The translations under genes were made by a program, and so were the position numbers. Positions 8,099 through 16,768 of a stretch of 48,373 nucleotides of DNA are shown here, one piece after another; the first letter of the stretch is position 1, and every line of letters begins with the position of its first letter. The notes beneath the pieces are model-generated. The model was not told the DNA's origin. It did no database searches and saw nothing but the letters and a program-made list of their open reading frames with translations. The stretch lies in NCBI GenBank assembly GCA_028702535.1, contig JAQVOR010000002.1:20781-69153 (forward strand), written 5' to 3'. This DNA is from Bacteroidales bacterium. Lineage in GTDB: Bacteria > Bacteroidota > Bacteroidia > Bacteroidales > ML635J-15.

Positions 8099-8485
8099 AT
8101 GAAGACACTTGTTTATAATACTCCACACGGTCAATTGTCGGTTAACTACGATGGAGAGGTTACTCTAAGATTTGAAAGCCTCTATATGCAGTTGAGTAGC
8201 CAACAATTTGTGGAATTTGTAAACTTTATCAATGCCAACATTAATATAATTGCAGGAAACTCAAACGCAGAAGATGGCGACAGTTTTTATCATAAAGTAT
8301 TGCGAAACATGAAAAAAGAATATGTTGCAGAATTTAAAAAATTAATCAATCTGCCTATATATTCTCCCGATTATGAATTGGATATTTTCGATTGTCTCAA
8401 ACTTATGCAATCAAAACAAACTGGCACGATTTCTAAACTCACAGATCTTGTAAAATTTGATGCCGACAAAATTTGTCTCAACTAA
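8099..8485 (+). CDS. Small hypothetical protein (128 aa)
   Basis: Not recognised. The ORF-track start at 8021 is a TTG, and the ATG at 8099 (MKTLVYNTPHGQLSVNYDG) is the more likely start. The N-terminal ~50 residues have alternating hydrophobic residues suggesting beta strands, followed by a helical section around YHKVLRNMKKEYVAEFKKL. There is no signal peptide, no membrane segment and no metal motif. It stands alone between tsaB and recO on the opposite strand. I saw no exact promoter box just upstream, so expression is uncertain. Confidence 0.6.
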   Translation: MKTLVYNTPHGQLSVNYDGEVTLRFESLYMQLSSQQFVEFVNFINANINIIAGNSNAEDGDSFYHKVLRNMKKEYVAEFKKLINLPIYSPDYELDIFDCLKLMQSKQTGTISKLTDLVKFDADKICLN

Positions 8486-8533
8486 TGTCTGAAAAAACTC
8501 CAATAATTTAAATAAATATCGATGGTCGAGTAC

Positions 8534-8605
8534 TTCGATAAAAACTGAGTTCGACAGGTAATACAGTGAGTTTATCGAACTGCTCACTGCATCGCAGCAC
8601 ATCGC
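8534..8605. repeat. Intergenic inverted repeat and shared GCTCA-CTGCATCGC repeat
   Basis: TTCGATAAA (8534-8542) is repeated in inverse as TTTATCGAA (8571-8579). It is followed by GCTCACTGCATCGCAGCAC and CATCGC, a 24-mer that matches 21 of 24 bases at 48036-48059 near the other end of the window. It is probably a copy of a dispersed intergenic repeat. Confidence 0.6.
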
Positions 8606-8648
8606 AATAGAACAAGTCAAAATGCTTAGCTTATTTGTTTGACAATCC

Positions 8649-9380
8649 CTACGCAGTAAAAACTTCGTTAAGCACTTTAAGAGATTTTATTTCAGGCAAA
8701 TTTTCAATATGTAAACCATAATAGAGTATCAAACTAGCCAAAAGTTTTTTTCTAATTGCGTAATTTACATTAAATTGCCCTAGGGAATTAAGATTAATAG
8801 TAAGCAAATCTGACAACACACTACTTAATTCAATATCGAGAGACTCTTCTACAGTTGTATAGCTAGGCAAAAACATTCCTTCTCGCAAATTAAAGTATGG
8901 AGTTAGTTCTGAATGATTATTTGTAATTTGGAATCCCAAAATTTTTGCATATTCTTTTAAAAAAACGAGATGCATATTTTGAGTTAATCCTGTTTGTTTG
9001 TTAAGTTGTAGAATAATAGACTTTAGATAATCGTAGAAAATCATATCGGTTTGCTCATCCTTTAATGTTTTAAGAATAACCTCTGCGATAAACTGTGCAA
9101 CTGAGGCTTTGTAAACATCTGTACAAATATTATTTATGGTTTCGACAAAATTGCAATATTTTAAGGTTTGAATATTACGTGTTGTTTTCAGATTCAACTC
9201 AATTTCAACAATATTTAAAGGGAAAAACAAAGCTGGTTTTACTTTATCTTTTGCTTTTGAGTTTGATATTCTAACAAAAACTGCTACTTTGCCAAGTTTT
9301 TCAGTAAACAAGTTTACTATATAGGATGCATCGCTATATTTAATTTTACTGAGAACAATGGCTTGGGTTTTGGTATTCAT
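8649..9380 (-). CDS. recO: DNA repair protein RecO
   Basis: RecO helps load RecA on SSB-coated ssDNA in the RecFOR pathway and anneals strands. The 243-aa protein begins with TKTQAIVLSKIKYSDASYIV and has LFTEKLGKVAVFVR, the typical OB-fold N-terminus. The helical C-terminal domain follows and, as in other Bacteroidota, I see no zinc-binding cysteine set. It is the last gene of the long minus-strand operon, 3 nt after porZ. recF lies elsewhere in the window, at 24916. Confidence 0.93.
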   Translation of the reverse strand: MNTKTQAIVLSKIKYSDASYIVNLFTEKLGKVAVFVRISNSKAKDKVKPALFFPLNIVEIELNLKTTRNIQTLKYCNFVETINNICTDVYKASVAQFIAEVILKTLKDEQTDMIFYDYLKSIILQLNKQTGLTQNMHLVFLKEYAKILGFQITNNHSELTPYFNLREGMFLPSYTTVEESLDIELSSVLSDLLTINLNSLGQFNVNYAIRKKLLASLILYYGLHIENLPEIKSLKVLNEVFTA

Positions 9381-9383
9381 TTC

Positions 9384-11750
9384 TTAATTAATGAACAATA
9401 TTTTTGTAATATCGGTTTTTGATCCTGTTTCGTTAGTAGAAAACACAAGATAGACGCCTGTATGGACTCTATTGCCATTTAAATCTTTTCCATACCAGAC
9501 AGCAGAGCCACCTTCGGAGCGAGTTTCAAAAACGAGGTTTCCAGATATGTCAGTAATTTTAACATACGAACCTGCAACCAATCCTGACACGGTAATAGGT
9601 CCAACATAATCAGGTTTTACAGGATTAGGAAACGCATAAACACCGACATAATCGTCAGTAGCTTCTGTGGCGGTATTTCTATAAGATATCATACCTCTTG
9701 CAGTACCAAAAAACACCTCCCCAGTTTCTGGGATTATAGAAATAGCAATAATATTATTATCCAATAATGGACTATTCTCTGTTGTAAAATGGTAAATTTC
9801 TCTAAGTCCATCCTCGCTGGTGTAATACACGCCTCCTGTTTGAGTTCCGAACCATTTTTTGTTTGCTCCGTCAATATATATTGCACTTACAATTTCGTTA
9901 GCAAGAAGGATATCTGCATTATCGGTTCCGTCATTTCTTGGAATTTTAACTTGTCGTCCTTTATATGAGCCAGTTTCAAAAACATCTTCAGGATTATAAT
10001 ACACTACTGTGCCTTTATTTGTACCGACCCAGATATTGCCTTCTTTGTCTTCAGCAATTGAATAAACACTATTACTAACTATTTCTCCCTCTTCGTTTAG
10101 TACGCTAAATTGGCGATATCTATCATCAGTTTTATCATCAATCGTTCTATTATCATCAAATGCAAATAGTCCGTTTCCTTGCGGTAATATTGCCCATTTA
10201 TGATTATTTTGTGTTACAATAATATCTCCGACGTTTCTTCCACCAATAAGCGAAGAATAATCAAAACCATGCCATTTTCCATCAGTAGTCATAACATGAA
10301 ATTGAGGAGATGTGAGTGAATTTGCAACCCAAAGATTCCCTTGTTCATCAAAATCTAATCCGCCAATTCTGAGATAATCTATCCCAGGGACTTTTTTCAA
10401 TGTAGAGTTTTCTTCATTATGAACTTTATAAAACTGATTATTTCTCATTTCGACAAGTCCATGTATCCAAGAGCCCAAGAAGTATCGAGTTTTATCATTA
10501 GGGTCAATTTTAACTTTGATAAAGTCACGAAAATCCATTGGATTAAAAGTATTATTATAGTCGTATGAATTCCACATTTGTTGAGCAAAATGATAATATA
10601 TACCATGTTTCCAATTTGGACCCCAGGACAAATTCATACCACCCGCAACACCAATGAGTTCGTTTCCAATTGCATCCATATCAAACACTTCGTAACCACT
10701 TGGGCCATTAATTGGGATTTTATCATATTTCCAAGAAACTGGATTATGCACGAGACCATTCTTGTTATCAGCTATCCAGATACCTTCATGTCCATCGTAG
10801 ATTGCAAAATTTGGTCGTGGACCTTGTGTCCCATCCGGAAAACTAAATTCCCATACATGCCTAGTCTCGTTAAGATTAGCATCATAAATTTTCATCCAAT
10901 AAGTTGAACACAAATAAAACTCTTTTTCATTTCCTCCAAGATACACTATATCATTAAGCTGATTATCAAAATAGTTCCAATTATTACCATCAAACAAAAG
11001 CAAGGTATCGTTATTTTGAACTTCAGTATTATTAAAACTAACCAACAAATGGCCATTTGTATAATGGATATTACCATAATTTTGACCAGACATCCAACTA
11101 AATGGGCCAGTCTGATTTATATCAGAGAGTATTTCCCATTTTGAGAAATCGACTAATGCATTATTAAGATTACCCTTTAAAATTCCATTATCCGTAGCAA
11201 CATAAACATTATCTGCATTAATGTCAATTGCATTAATTTTAACATTTGTACCGTTTTGTCCAACATACCAAGTTTCCTTAATTTCTAACCTACTAAGATC
11301 AACAACGACAATGCCAAACCCCAAACCTAAATAAGCTATATCATCAACAAAATCCATACAATAAATAGCTTTATCTGCATTCATCGACTTTCGTTTAATA
11401 TCACTAATGTTAATAATTTTATTATCCTTGATCAAGTCAATATTTCCATTTTTATAGCCAATCACTAAATACCCTGTTGCTTTATTATAAGCAATAGACT
11501 TTACTCCACTATCGCTTAGTCCATTAATTTTTGAGATTTTAGACGTTTCGCCTGTATTAATAGAGTACTTTAACAATCCGACATCTGTAAGCATATAAAC
11601 ATCGGAGCCAGCTATAGCAATCATTTGCCCGTCATTATATGGTAGATGGTCTCTCCACTGTCCGACAGCAATTTGTCCGAAAGAAAATAGTGAAATAATC
11701 AGGAAAAAGATAAAACTTCCTAAAAAATTAATTTTTTGCATATTACTCAT
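9384..11750 (-). CDS. porZ: T9SS protein PorZ (beta-propeller protein with type A sorting domain)
   Basis: A 788-aa secreted protein. A signal peptide (MQKINFLGSF through SFGQIAVGQ) is followed by WRDHLPYNDG, the characteristic start of the PorZ family, and then two seven-bladed-propeller-like regions with repeated GNIWVGTNKG, NLWVAN and NKNGLV-type blades. The C-terminus (FPNPVKPDYVG to ITKILFIN) is a T9SS type A sorting domain. In Porphyromonas, PorZ is part of the attachment complex that presents anionic lipopolysaccharide to the sortase PorU. Length matches PorZ (about 780). The start may be the annotated Met or Met4. It sits directly upstream of recO. The name rests on family resemblance and length. 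Confidence 0.8.
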   Translation of the reverse strand: MSNMQKINFLGSFIFFLIISLFSFGQIAVGQWRDHLPYNDGQMIAIAGSDVYMLTDVGLLKYSINTGETSKISKINGLSDSGVKSIAYNKATGYLVIGYKNGNIDLIKDNKIINISDIKRKSMNADKAIYCMDFVDDIAYLGLGFGIVVVDLSRLEIKETWYVGQNGTNVKINAIDINADNVYVATDNGILKGNLNNALVDFSKWEILSDINQTGPFSWMSGQNYGNIHYTNGHLLVSFNNTEVQNNDTLLLFDGNNWNYFDNQLNDIVYLGGNEKEFYLCSTYWMKIYDANLNETRHVWEFSFPDGTQGPRPNFAIYDGHEGIWIADNKNGLVHNPVSWKYDKIPINGPSGYEVFDMDAIGNELIGVAGGMNLSWGPNWKHGIYYHFAQQMWNSYDYNNTFNPMDFRDFIKVKIDPNDKTRYFLGSWIHGLVEMRNNQFYKVHNEENSTLKKVPGIDYLRIGGLDFDEQGNLWVANSLTSPQFHVMTTDGKWHGFDYSSLIGGRNVGDIIVTQNNHKWAILPQGNGLFAFDDNRTIDDKTDDRYRQFSVLNEEGEIVSNSVYSIAEDKEGNIWVGTNKGTVVYYNPEDVFETGSYKGRQVKIPRNDGTDNADILLANEIVSAIYIDGANKKWFGTQTGGVYYTSEDGLREIYHFTTENSPLLDNNIIAISIIPETGEVFFGTARGMISYRNTATEATDDYVGVYAFPNPVKPDYVGPITVSGLVAGSYVKITDISGNLVFETRSEGGSAVWYGKDLNGNRVHTGVYLVFSTNETGSKTDITKILFIN

Positions 11751-11811
11751 TTAACATCATGTTTATTCATAACTAACTCTAAAACAAACAAATTATTTTA
11801 TTGTTTAGGAA

Positions 11812-12399
11812 TTATCTCTGATAGTGTCTTAAAAAATAAAAGAGTTTTTCCATAGCAATAGCTCTATGACTGATGGAGTTTTTAATAAAAGACGGCAGTT
11901 CGGCAAAAGTTTCTGTTAGTCCTTCTGGAATAAAAACAGGGTCATATCCAAATCCTCCTATTCCTCGTTTTTCATTGATTATCACACCATTTATTTCTCC
12001 CTCGAAAAAGTATTCTTTTTCATCAAGAATAAGGGCAACTATTGTTCTAAATCGTGCATTACGATATGGTGTATCTCCCATTTCGAGGAGTAGTTTTTCA
12101 ATATTATCGTTAAAATCACAATTTACTCCAGCATAACGTGCCGAATATACCCCTGGTTTACCATTAAGAATATCTACCTCAAGCCCAGTATCATCGGCAA
12201 AACAACTAATTTTACATTTCTCATAAATATATCTGGCTTTTTGAAGGGCATTTCCTTCAAGAGTTTCTTGATCTTCGGGAATTGTGTCTATACAATTAAT
12301 TTCGTTAAGACTCAAAATATCAAATTTACCTCCGGCAATTTCTTTAACCTCATCTAACTTATGCTTGTTATTTGTTGCAAAAACAAATTTATGCTCCAT
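11812..12399 (-). CDS. rdgB: Non-canonical purine NTP pyrophosphatase (RdgB/HAM1)
   Basis: This enzyme hydrolyses dITP, ITP and XTP to monophosphates, keeping deaminated purines out of DNA. The 195-aa protein has [15 protein letters not shown] at the start, [20 protein letters not shown] (catalytic Asp pair), [12 protein letters not shown] and [12 protein letters not shown], all in family order. It begins 1 nt after the stop codon of the upstream secreted hypothetical gene, so the two are tightly linked. The 61-nt gap to porZ has no terminator that I can see. Confidence 0.96.
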   Translation of the reverse strand: MEHKFVFATNNKHKLDEVKEIAGGKFDILSLNEINCIDTIPEDQETLEGNALQKARYIYEKCKISCFADDTGLEVDILNGKPGVYSARYAGVNCDFNDNIEKLLLEMGDTPYRNARFRTIVALILDEKEYFFEGEINGVIINEKRGIGGFGYDPVFIPEGLTETFAELPSFIKNSISHRAIAMEKLFYFLRHYQR

Positions 12400-12400
12400 A

Positions 12401-13222
12401 TCAAAATTTTATATTATTTATTATCTGCCTTATAACTTCGGGGAAATATAAATTAGCAATTTCTTTTTTATCATTAAAATTAAAAGGTATTTCAGTCATT
12501 CCAAAACTCCCGTGTACCAATTTAGCTTCTGCATTAAATAAACTAAAGTGAACTCTAATTGCTCGCATAGCCTCAGAATTTCCACTCATATATGGATCTT
12601 TATAGTTACCTTTAATATCAAACTGATTAATAAACAAGAAATAGTCAATATTTCGTCTATCTGCAATTTGAGCAAGCACCTCTGGTTGATGAAAAACAAT
12701 ATGAAGATATTTATCTCCAACAGGTTGGCGTTTACCCACTATTTCACCTTCTACAATTCGGGTTCGGGAATTTTCCATCTCATCAAGTTTTTTTTGCTGA
12801 TTTTTCTCATGACGTTTTCGTTGAAAATAATTCATTTTTTCAATATCGTCAGGATGTTCGGGAGCATTTTGCATCGCAAGTTTTAACTCGTAACTTATTA
12901 TTGAATATAGGTCTGAGACATCTTCTTGTGCCTGTCTTGTATTATCGGACAAAAGGTTTACAACAACACATGAGTCAATCAAGGCATTGTATAATTGCAG
13001 ATTAAACTGTGTGCGAAAATACAGCATTATCTCATCATGCGTTTCCCCTGATTGTTGTGCAATAATTTCAGTAGCATCATTGTAATAAACACGAGAATCG
13101 AAAGGTACCAATAGAATTCTTTTTGTTCTATCCGCTCCTGTATTAAAATCAAGATACTCCTGTGCATATATGCCAATAGAGCCAAGCTGTGTCAAAATCA
13201 ATAACAGAAATATTTTTCTCAT
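12401..13222 (-). CDS. Secreted hypothetical protein (273 aa)
   Basis: Not recognised. A clear signal peptide ([20 protein letters not shown], cleavage after YAQ) sends it to the periplasm or outer membrane; no lipobox cysteine is present. The mature part has [14 protein letters not shown], a long charged helical stretch ([20 protein letters not shown], about 130-150) and a C-terminal [13 protein letters not shown] section. It lies between rseP and rdgB in the long minus-strand operon, so an envelope role is plausible, but no function can be assigned. Confidence 0.82.
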   Translation of the reverse strand: MRKIFLLLILTQLGSIGIYAQEYLDFNTGADRTKRILLVPFDSRVYYNDATEIIAQQSGETHDEIMLYFRTQFNLQLYNALIDSCVVVNLLSDNTRQAQEDVSDLYSIISYELKLAMQNAPEHPDDIEKMNYFQRKRHEKNQQKKLDEMENSRTRIVEGEIVGKRQPVGDKYLHIVFHQPEVLAQIADRRNIDYFLFINQFDIKGNYKDPYMSGNSEAMRAIRVHFSLFNAEAKLVHGSFGMTEIPFNFNDKKEIANLYFPEVIRQIINNIKF

Positions 13223-13268
13223 TTTTATTTATTTTTATTCTGATATAGTTTTAATCAATTCCAATGCA

Positions 13269-14570
13269 TCAGAACAGATTAATAATATCATTTCCAATTA
13301 CAAACACCATTAGTGCGAGTAGTATCAACATTCCGATAACCTGAACAGTCTCCATAAATTTATCTGACACTTTTTTTCGTGTTATAGCCTCTATTGCAAG
13401 AAATAAAGCGTGTCCGCCGTCGAGAGCAGGAATTGGCAAGATATTAACAAAAGCTAGTATCATCGAAATAATACCTGTAAGCTTCCAAAATTTAGACCAA
13501 TTCCAAACACCGCCATAAACTTTAGCAATTCCGATTGGTCCCTGCAAGCTATCTTTTGCTTTTTCTTTACCGCTAAAAATAAGTCCAAATCCTTTAATAT
13601 TTGCATGTAAAGATTCAAAAGCATCGGCCCACCCATATTTCATGGCACTCATAAAATTATATTTTTTGGATTCGTAAGATGGGAAAGATGGATAAATTCC
13701 AATTCTCCCCAGACTATCAATTTTTATCATTACAGTGTCTATGGAAAGGTTTGCGTCAACAATAAACGATAAATCTTTACCTTTATTAAGCATCAATATC
13801 TCTTTTAATTTTCCAAAACTTGGTACAGATTGATTATCAATTGCTAATATTTTTGCACCAGATTTTAATCCTGATATTTCTGCTGCCATTCCTTCTACAA
13901 GACTATCAACAGTAAACGGGAAATTATCCAAGCTAATAAAATCTCCTCCATTTTTAAGGAATGAATACAAGGTATCGGTCATTTCGAGATCAAGATTTTC
14001 ACCGTCTCTGTTTACAGTAATTATTTTGGCAAAAAACAGCTTTGTTGAAAACACATCTTCATATCTAATAGTAGGTTTGCCGTCTATTGCAACAACTTTA
14101 TCGCCAGTTTCGAATCCAAGATATCTAGCATAAGGATACGCATATATACCTTGTTCAATGTTATCGACAGGTAAATAAGATTTTGTGAACACTAAATGAG
14201 TCATTGTCAAGATTAATACTGCTGCAATAACATTCATTACAACTCCACTAAGCATAACTATCAAACGTTGCCATGCTGGCTTAGATCGAAATTCCCAGTC
14301 TTTGGGTTCTTCTTTTAACTGCTTAGTATCCAAGGATTCATCTATCATTCCAGCAATTTTCACATATCCACCTAAAGGAAGCCAGCCAATACCAAACTCG
14401 GTGTCGCCAATTTTTTTACTCCAAATTTTAAACCATGGGTCAAAGAATACAAAGAATTTTGTTACTCGAATACCAAATATTCGAGCAGCGATATAATGTC
14501 CAAATTCATGTATAACTACTAATAACGAAAGTGCCAGAATTAACTGTCCGGCCATAATAAGTCCTGCCAT
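13269..14570 (-). CDS. rseP: RIP zinc metalloprotease RseP (site-2 protease)
   Basis: An intramembrane protease that cleaves transmembrane anti-sigma factors and remnant signal peptides. The 433-aa protein has the HEFGH zinc motif in the first membrane segment (LLVVIHEFGHYIAARIFG), two PDZ-like regions (around YLGFETGDKVVAIDGKPT and ISGLKSGAKILAIDNQSV), and the second metal motif NILPIPALDGGHALFL in a C-terminal membrane segment. Length is typical. The gene directly follows dxr with no gap, the widespread dxr-rseP arrangement. Confidence 0.96.
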   Translation of the reverse strand: MAGLIMAGQLILALSLLVVIHEFGHYIAARIFGIRVTKFFVFFDPWFKIWSKKIGDTEFGIGWLPLGGYVKIAGMIDESLDTKQLKEEPKDWEFRSKPAWQRLIVMLSGVVMNVIAAVLILTMTHLVFTKSYLPVDNIEQGIYAYPYARYLGFETGDKVVAIDGKPTIRYEDVFSTKLFFAKIITVNRDGENLDLEMTDTLYSFLKNGGDFISLDNFPFTVDSLVEGMAAEISGLKSGAKILAIDNQSVPSFGKLKEILMLNKGKDLSFIVDANLSIDTVMIKIDSLGRIGIYPSFPSYESKKYNFMSAMKYGWADAFESLHANIKGFGLIFSGKEKAKDSLQGPIGIAKVYGGVWNWSKFWKLTGIISMILAFVNILPIPALDGGHALFLAIEAITRKKVSDKFMETVQVIGMLILLALMVFVIGNDIINLF

Positions 14571-15737
14571 TTATTTTATATTTTTAGATATTTCAAACGT
14601 TTTTATTCTAGTAATATTATCAGTGTCGAGACAATCTTTTAGGTTTGGATTTTTAATATAGTCAATTTTTTGCAAACTTTTCTCTATCAGTTCAGGCATT
14701 CCAATAAAACTAATTTTTTTATTTAAGAACAATTCTACTGCAATCTCATTTGCTGCATTCATAATGCAAGGAGCATTTCCACCAGTTTTCAAACACTCAT
14801 AAGCAATTTTTAGATTTCGAAAAGTATCCATATCGGGTTTCTCGAAACTTAATTGGGGATATTCTGCAAAAGAAAATTTATTTTTACTTGAAAAACTTCT
14901 GTTAGGATAATCAAAAGCATACTGAATAGGGATTCTCATATTTGGTACACCCAGTTGAGCTTTTATAGAGCCATCAACAAATTGCACCATTGAATGCACA
15001 ACCGACTGAGGATGCACGAGTACTTCAATTTTATCGACAGGAACGCCAAAAAGCCAACGAGCTTCGATTACTTCAAGCCCTTTATTCATAAGGCTTGCCG
15101 AGTCGATAGTTACTTTATTCCCCATAGTCCAATTTGGATGCTGCAAAGCCAGTTCGGGAGTAACATTTTTAAGAAAATCGTAAGTTTTCCCTCTAAATGG
15201 TCCGCCAGAGGCAGTGAGAATAAGTTTTTCAATATGGTAAGGATTTTCACCTGTTAGACATTGAAAAATTGCAGAATGCTCAGAATCAACTGGTACTATT
15301 TCTGCACGAGATTTTTTTAGAGCTTCAATTATTAGATGTCCTCCAACAACAAGTGTTTCTTTATTTGCTAGTGCTATTCTTTTGTGAGCTTCTACAGCAC
15401 GAATTGTAGGTAACAAACCTGCGAATCCGACCATTGCAGTTAGCACAATGTCCACGCAATCCATTTGCACGACTTGCTCAATTGATGATGCTCCTGCAAA
15501 TACTTTAACAGGATAAGTTTTAAGTGCATCTGCTAACTGATTGTATTTTGTCTCATCTCCAATAACGACGATATTTGGTTCAAATTTAATTGCTTGTTGC
15601 ACCAACAAATCAACATTTTGATTTGCAACCAAAATCTCAGCCTGAAAAAGTTCAGGATAATCTTCGATAATTTTAAGAGCTTGCGTTCCAATAGAACCCG
15701 TAGAGCCCAAAATTGCTATGTTTTTTTTCTTTTTCAC
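14571..15737 (-). CDS. dxr: 1-deoxy-D-xylulose 5-phosphate reductoisomerase
   Basis: DXR converts DXP to MEP with NADPH, the committed step of the non-mevalonate isoprenoid pathway. The 388-aa protein has the NADPH-binding ILGSTGSIGTQALKII, ALANKETLVVGGHLI, the metal-binding VPVDSEHSAIFQCL, TASGGPFRG, and NWTMGNKVTIDSASLMNKG followed by EVIEARWLFG. All active-site motifs are intact. The start overlaps the M23 peptidase stop by 4 bp (ATGA), and rseP begins 1 nt after its stop. Confidence 0.97.
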   Translation of the reverse strand: MKKKKNIAILGSTGSIGTQALKIIEDYPELFQAEILVANQNVDLLVQQAIKFEPNIVVIGDETKYNQLADALKTYPVKVFAGASSIEQVVQMDCVDIVLTAMVGFAGLLPTIRAVEAHKRIALANKETLVVGGHLIIEALKKSRAEIVPVDSEHSAIFQCLTGENPYHIEKLILTASGGPFRGKTYDFLKNVTPELALQHPNWTMGNKVTIDSASLMNKGLEVIEARWLFGVPVDKIEVLVHPQSVVHSMVQFVDGSIKAQLGVPNMRIPIQYAFDYPNRSFSSKNKFSFAEYPQLSFEKPDMDTFRNLKIAYECLKTGGNAPCIMNAANEIAVELFLNKKISFIGMPELIEKSLQKIDYIKNPNLKDCLDTDNITRIKTFEISKNIK

Positions 15738-16570
15738 TCAAATATTATATAATCTTCAGGGTTTAAAGATAGTCCATTTCGCCATAACTCAAAATGCAAA
15801 TGTTCACCATTAGAATTTTCTCCAGAGTCGCCATATAGGGCGATTACTTCTCCAGTTTCGACAAATTGTCCAGATTTAACAAAAGAGGATTTATTATGTT
15901 TGTAAACAGATACCAGATTGTATTTGTGCTGTATGATAATTGTATAACCAGTTTTGACAGTATAATCAGACATAACAATCACACCACGAAGAGTTGCGGC
16001 AATCATAGTTTCACCAGCCGATGCAATGTCAGTTCCGAGATGTCCCATTGCTTTATTGTATGATGATATTATTATACCTTTTACTGGTGGAAAAAGATCT
16101 GGTAGGGCTTCTGCTTTATTAACAGAGTATGTAGTTTTATCTTCGATTGTCTGACGTTTGTTCTTGGGATTGTTAAACTCTTTAATTTGCTCGTCCGTAA
16201 GATTTTCAACTGGCACAACATAATCTTCATCGATAGGCACATCATTAAAAAGGACATCTCTAAGCATTTCCATATATACATCTCGTTTTTCCAGTTCTGC
16301 GACTAGGCTATCAGTTCTCAATGCGTTTTCGTAAATAAGATGTCTTGTTTCCTTATCGGGATAACCTGGAATAAACTGCTTAACTGGAGTATATACCACA
16401 ACAGCAGCAAGAGCAACAAAAATTGTAATAAATATGCTAGCCAAGAACATTATTAAACCAAATCTGTTAAATCGCATTTTGCGAATTATAGCGTAGCTTT
16501 TACCATGATATACGATAATCTGGAATTTTTTTCCAAACCATCTTATTAAACTTTTTTTCTTTTTTGTCAT
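15734..16570 (-). CDS. M23 family metallopeptidase (membrane-anchored, LytM domain)
   Basis: A 278-aa protein with a basic cytoplasmic N-terminus, one membrane segment (about 35-62, LIMFLASIFITIFVALAAVV), a periplasmic linker and a C-terminal M23/LytM domain. Zinc and catalytic motifs are present: HLGTDIA (H-x3-D) and HLHFEL (HxH). It is likely a cell-wall endopeptidase or an envelope regulator. It heads the long minus-strand operon, with a -7 box 16 nt upstream. Confidence 0.93.
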   Translation of the reverse strand: MTKKKKSLIRWFGKKFQIIVYHGKSYAIIRKMRFNRFGLIMFLASIFITIFVALAAVVVYTPVKQFIPGYPDKETRHLIYENALRTDSLVAELEKRDVYMEMLRDVLFNDVPIDEDYVVPVENLTDEQIKEFNNPKNKRQTIEDKTTYSVNKAEALPDLFPPVKGIIISSYNKAMGHLGTDIASAGETMIAATLRGVIVMSDYTVKTGYTIIIQHKYNLVSVYKHNKSSFVKSGQFVETGEVIALYGDSGENSNGEHLHFELWRNGLSLNPEDYIIFE

Positions 16571-16585
16571 ATTACAAAATTTCTA

Positions 16586-16593
16586 CAAAGATA
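16586..16593 (-). promoter_or_regulatory. -7 box of the M23-dxr-rseP-rdgB-porZ-recO unit
   Basis: TATCTTTG on the minus strand, an exact consensus match ending 16 nt before the M23 start codon. It is the only good box I found upstream of this gene run. Confidence 0.6.
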
Positions 16594-16662
16594 ATAAAAG
16601 TTTAAAACCAGAAAACGAGTATTAGAGACATTAAAAGCAATTGTTAGGTTGGATATAAACAG

Positions 16663-16723
16663 AAAAAAAGCCGACAGTTTTTCTATTAAACGTATTTCGT
16701 TTTCAATCCAAAACTATTGGCTT
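16663..16723 (-). terminator. Rho-independent terminator after the PLP enzyme gene
   Basis: Reading the minus strand, AAGCCAATAGTTTT (16710-16723) pairs with AAAACTGTCGGCTT (16669-16682), allowing one mismatch and one G-T pair, and is followed by a run of seven T. It lies 46 nt beyond the PLP gene stop. Confidence 0.75.
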
Positions 16724-16768
16724 ATGAAAAAGTATTGTTTTTATCCTTAATTTTAAACTACAATAGTC

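Noticed and set aside
8411-8620. 69-aa ORF opposite the 128-aa hypothetical
   Set aside because: Shadow ORF running into the repeat region; no promoter or motif.
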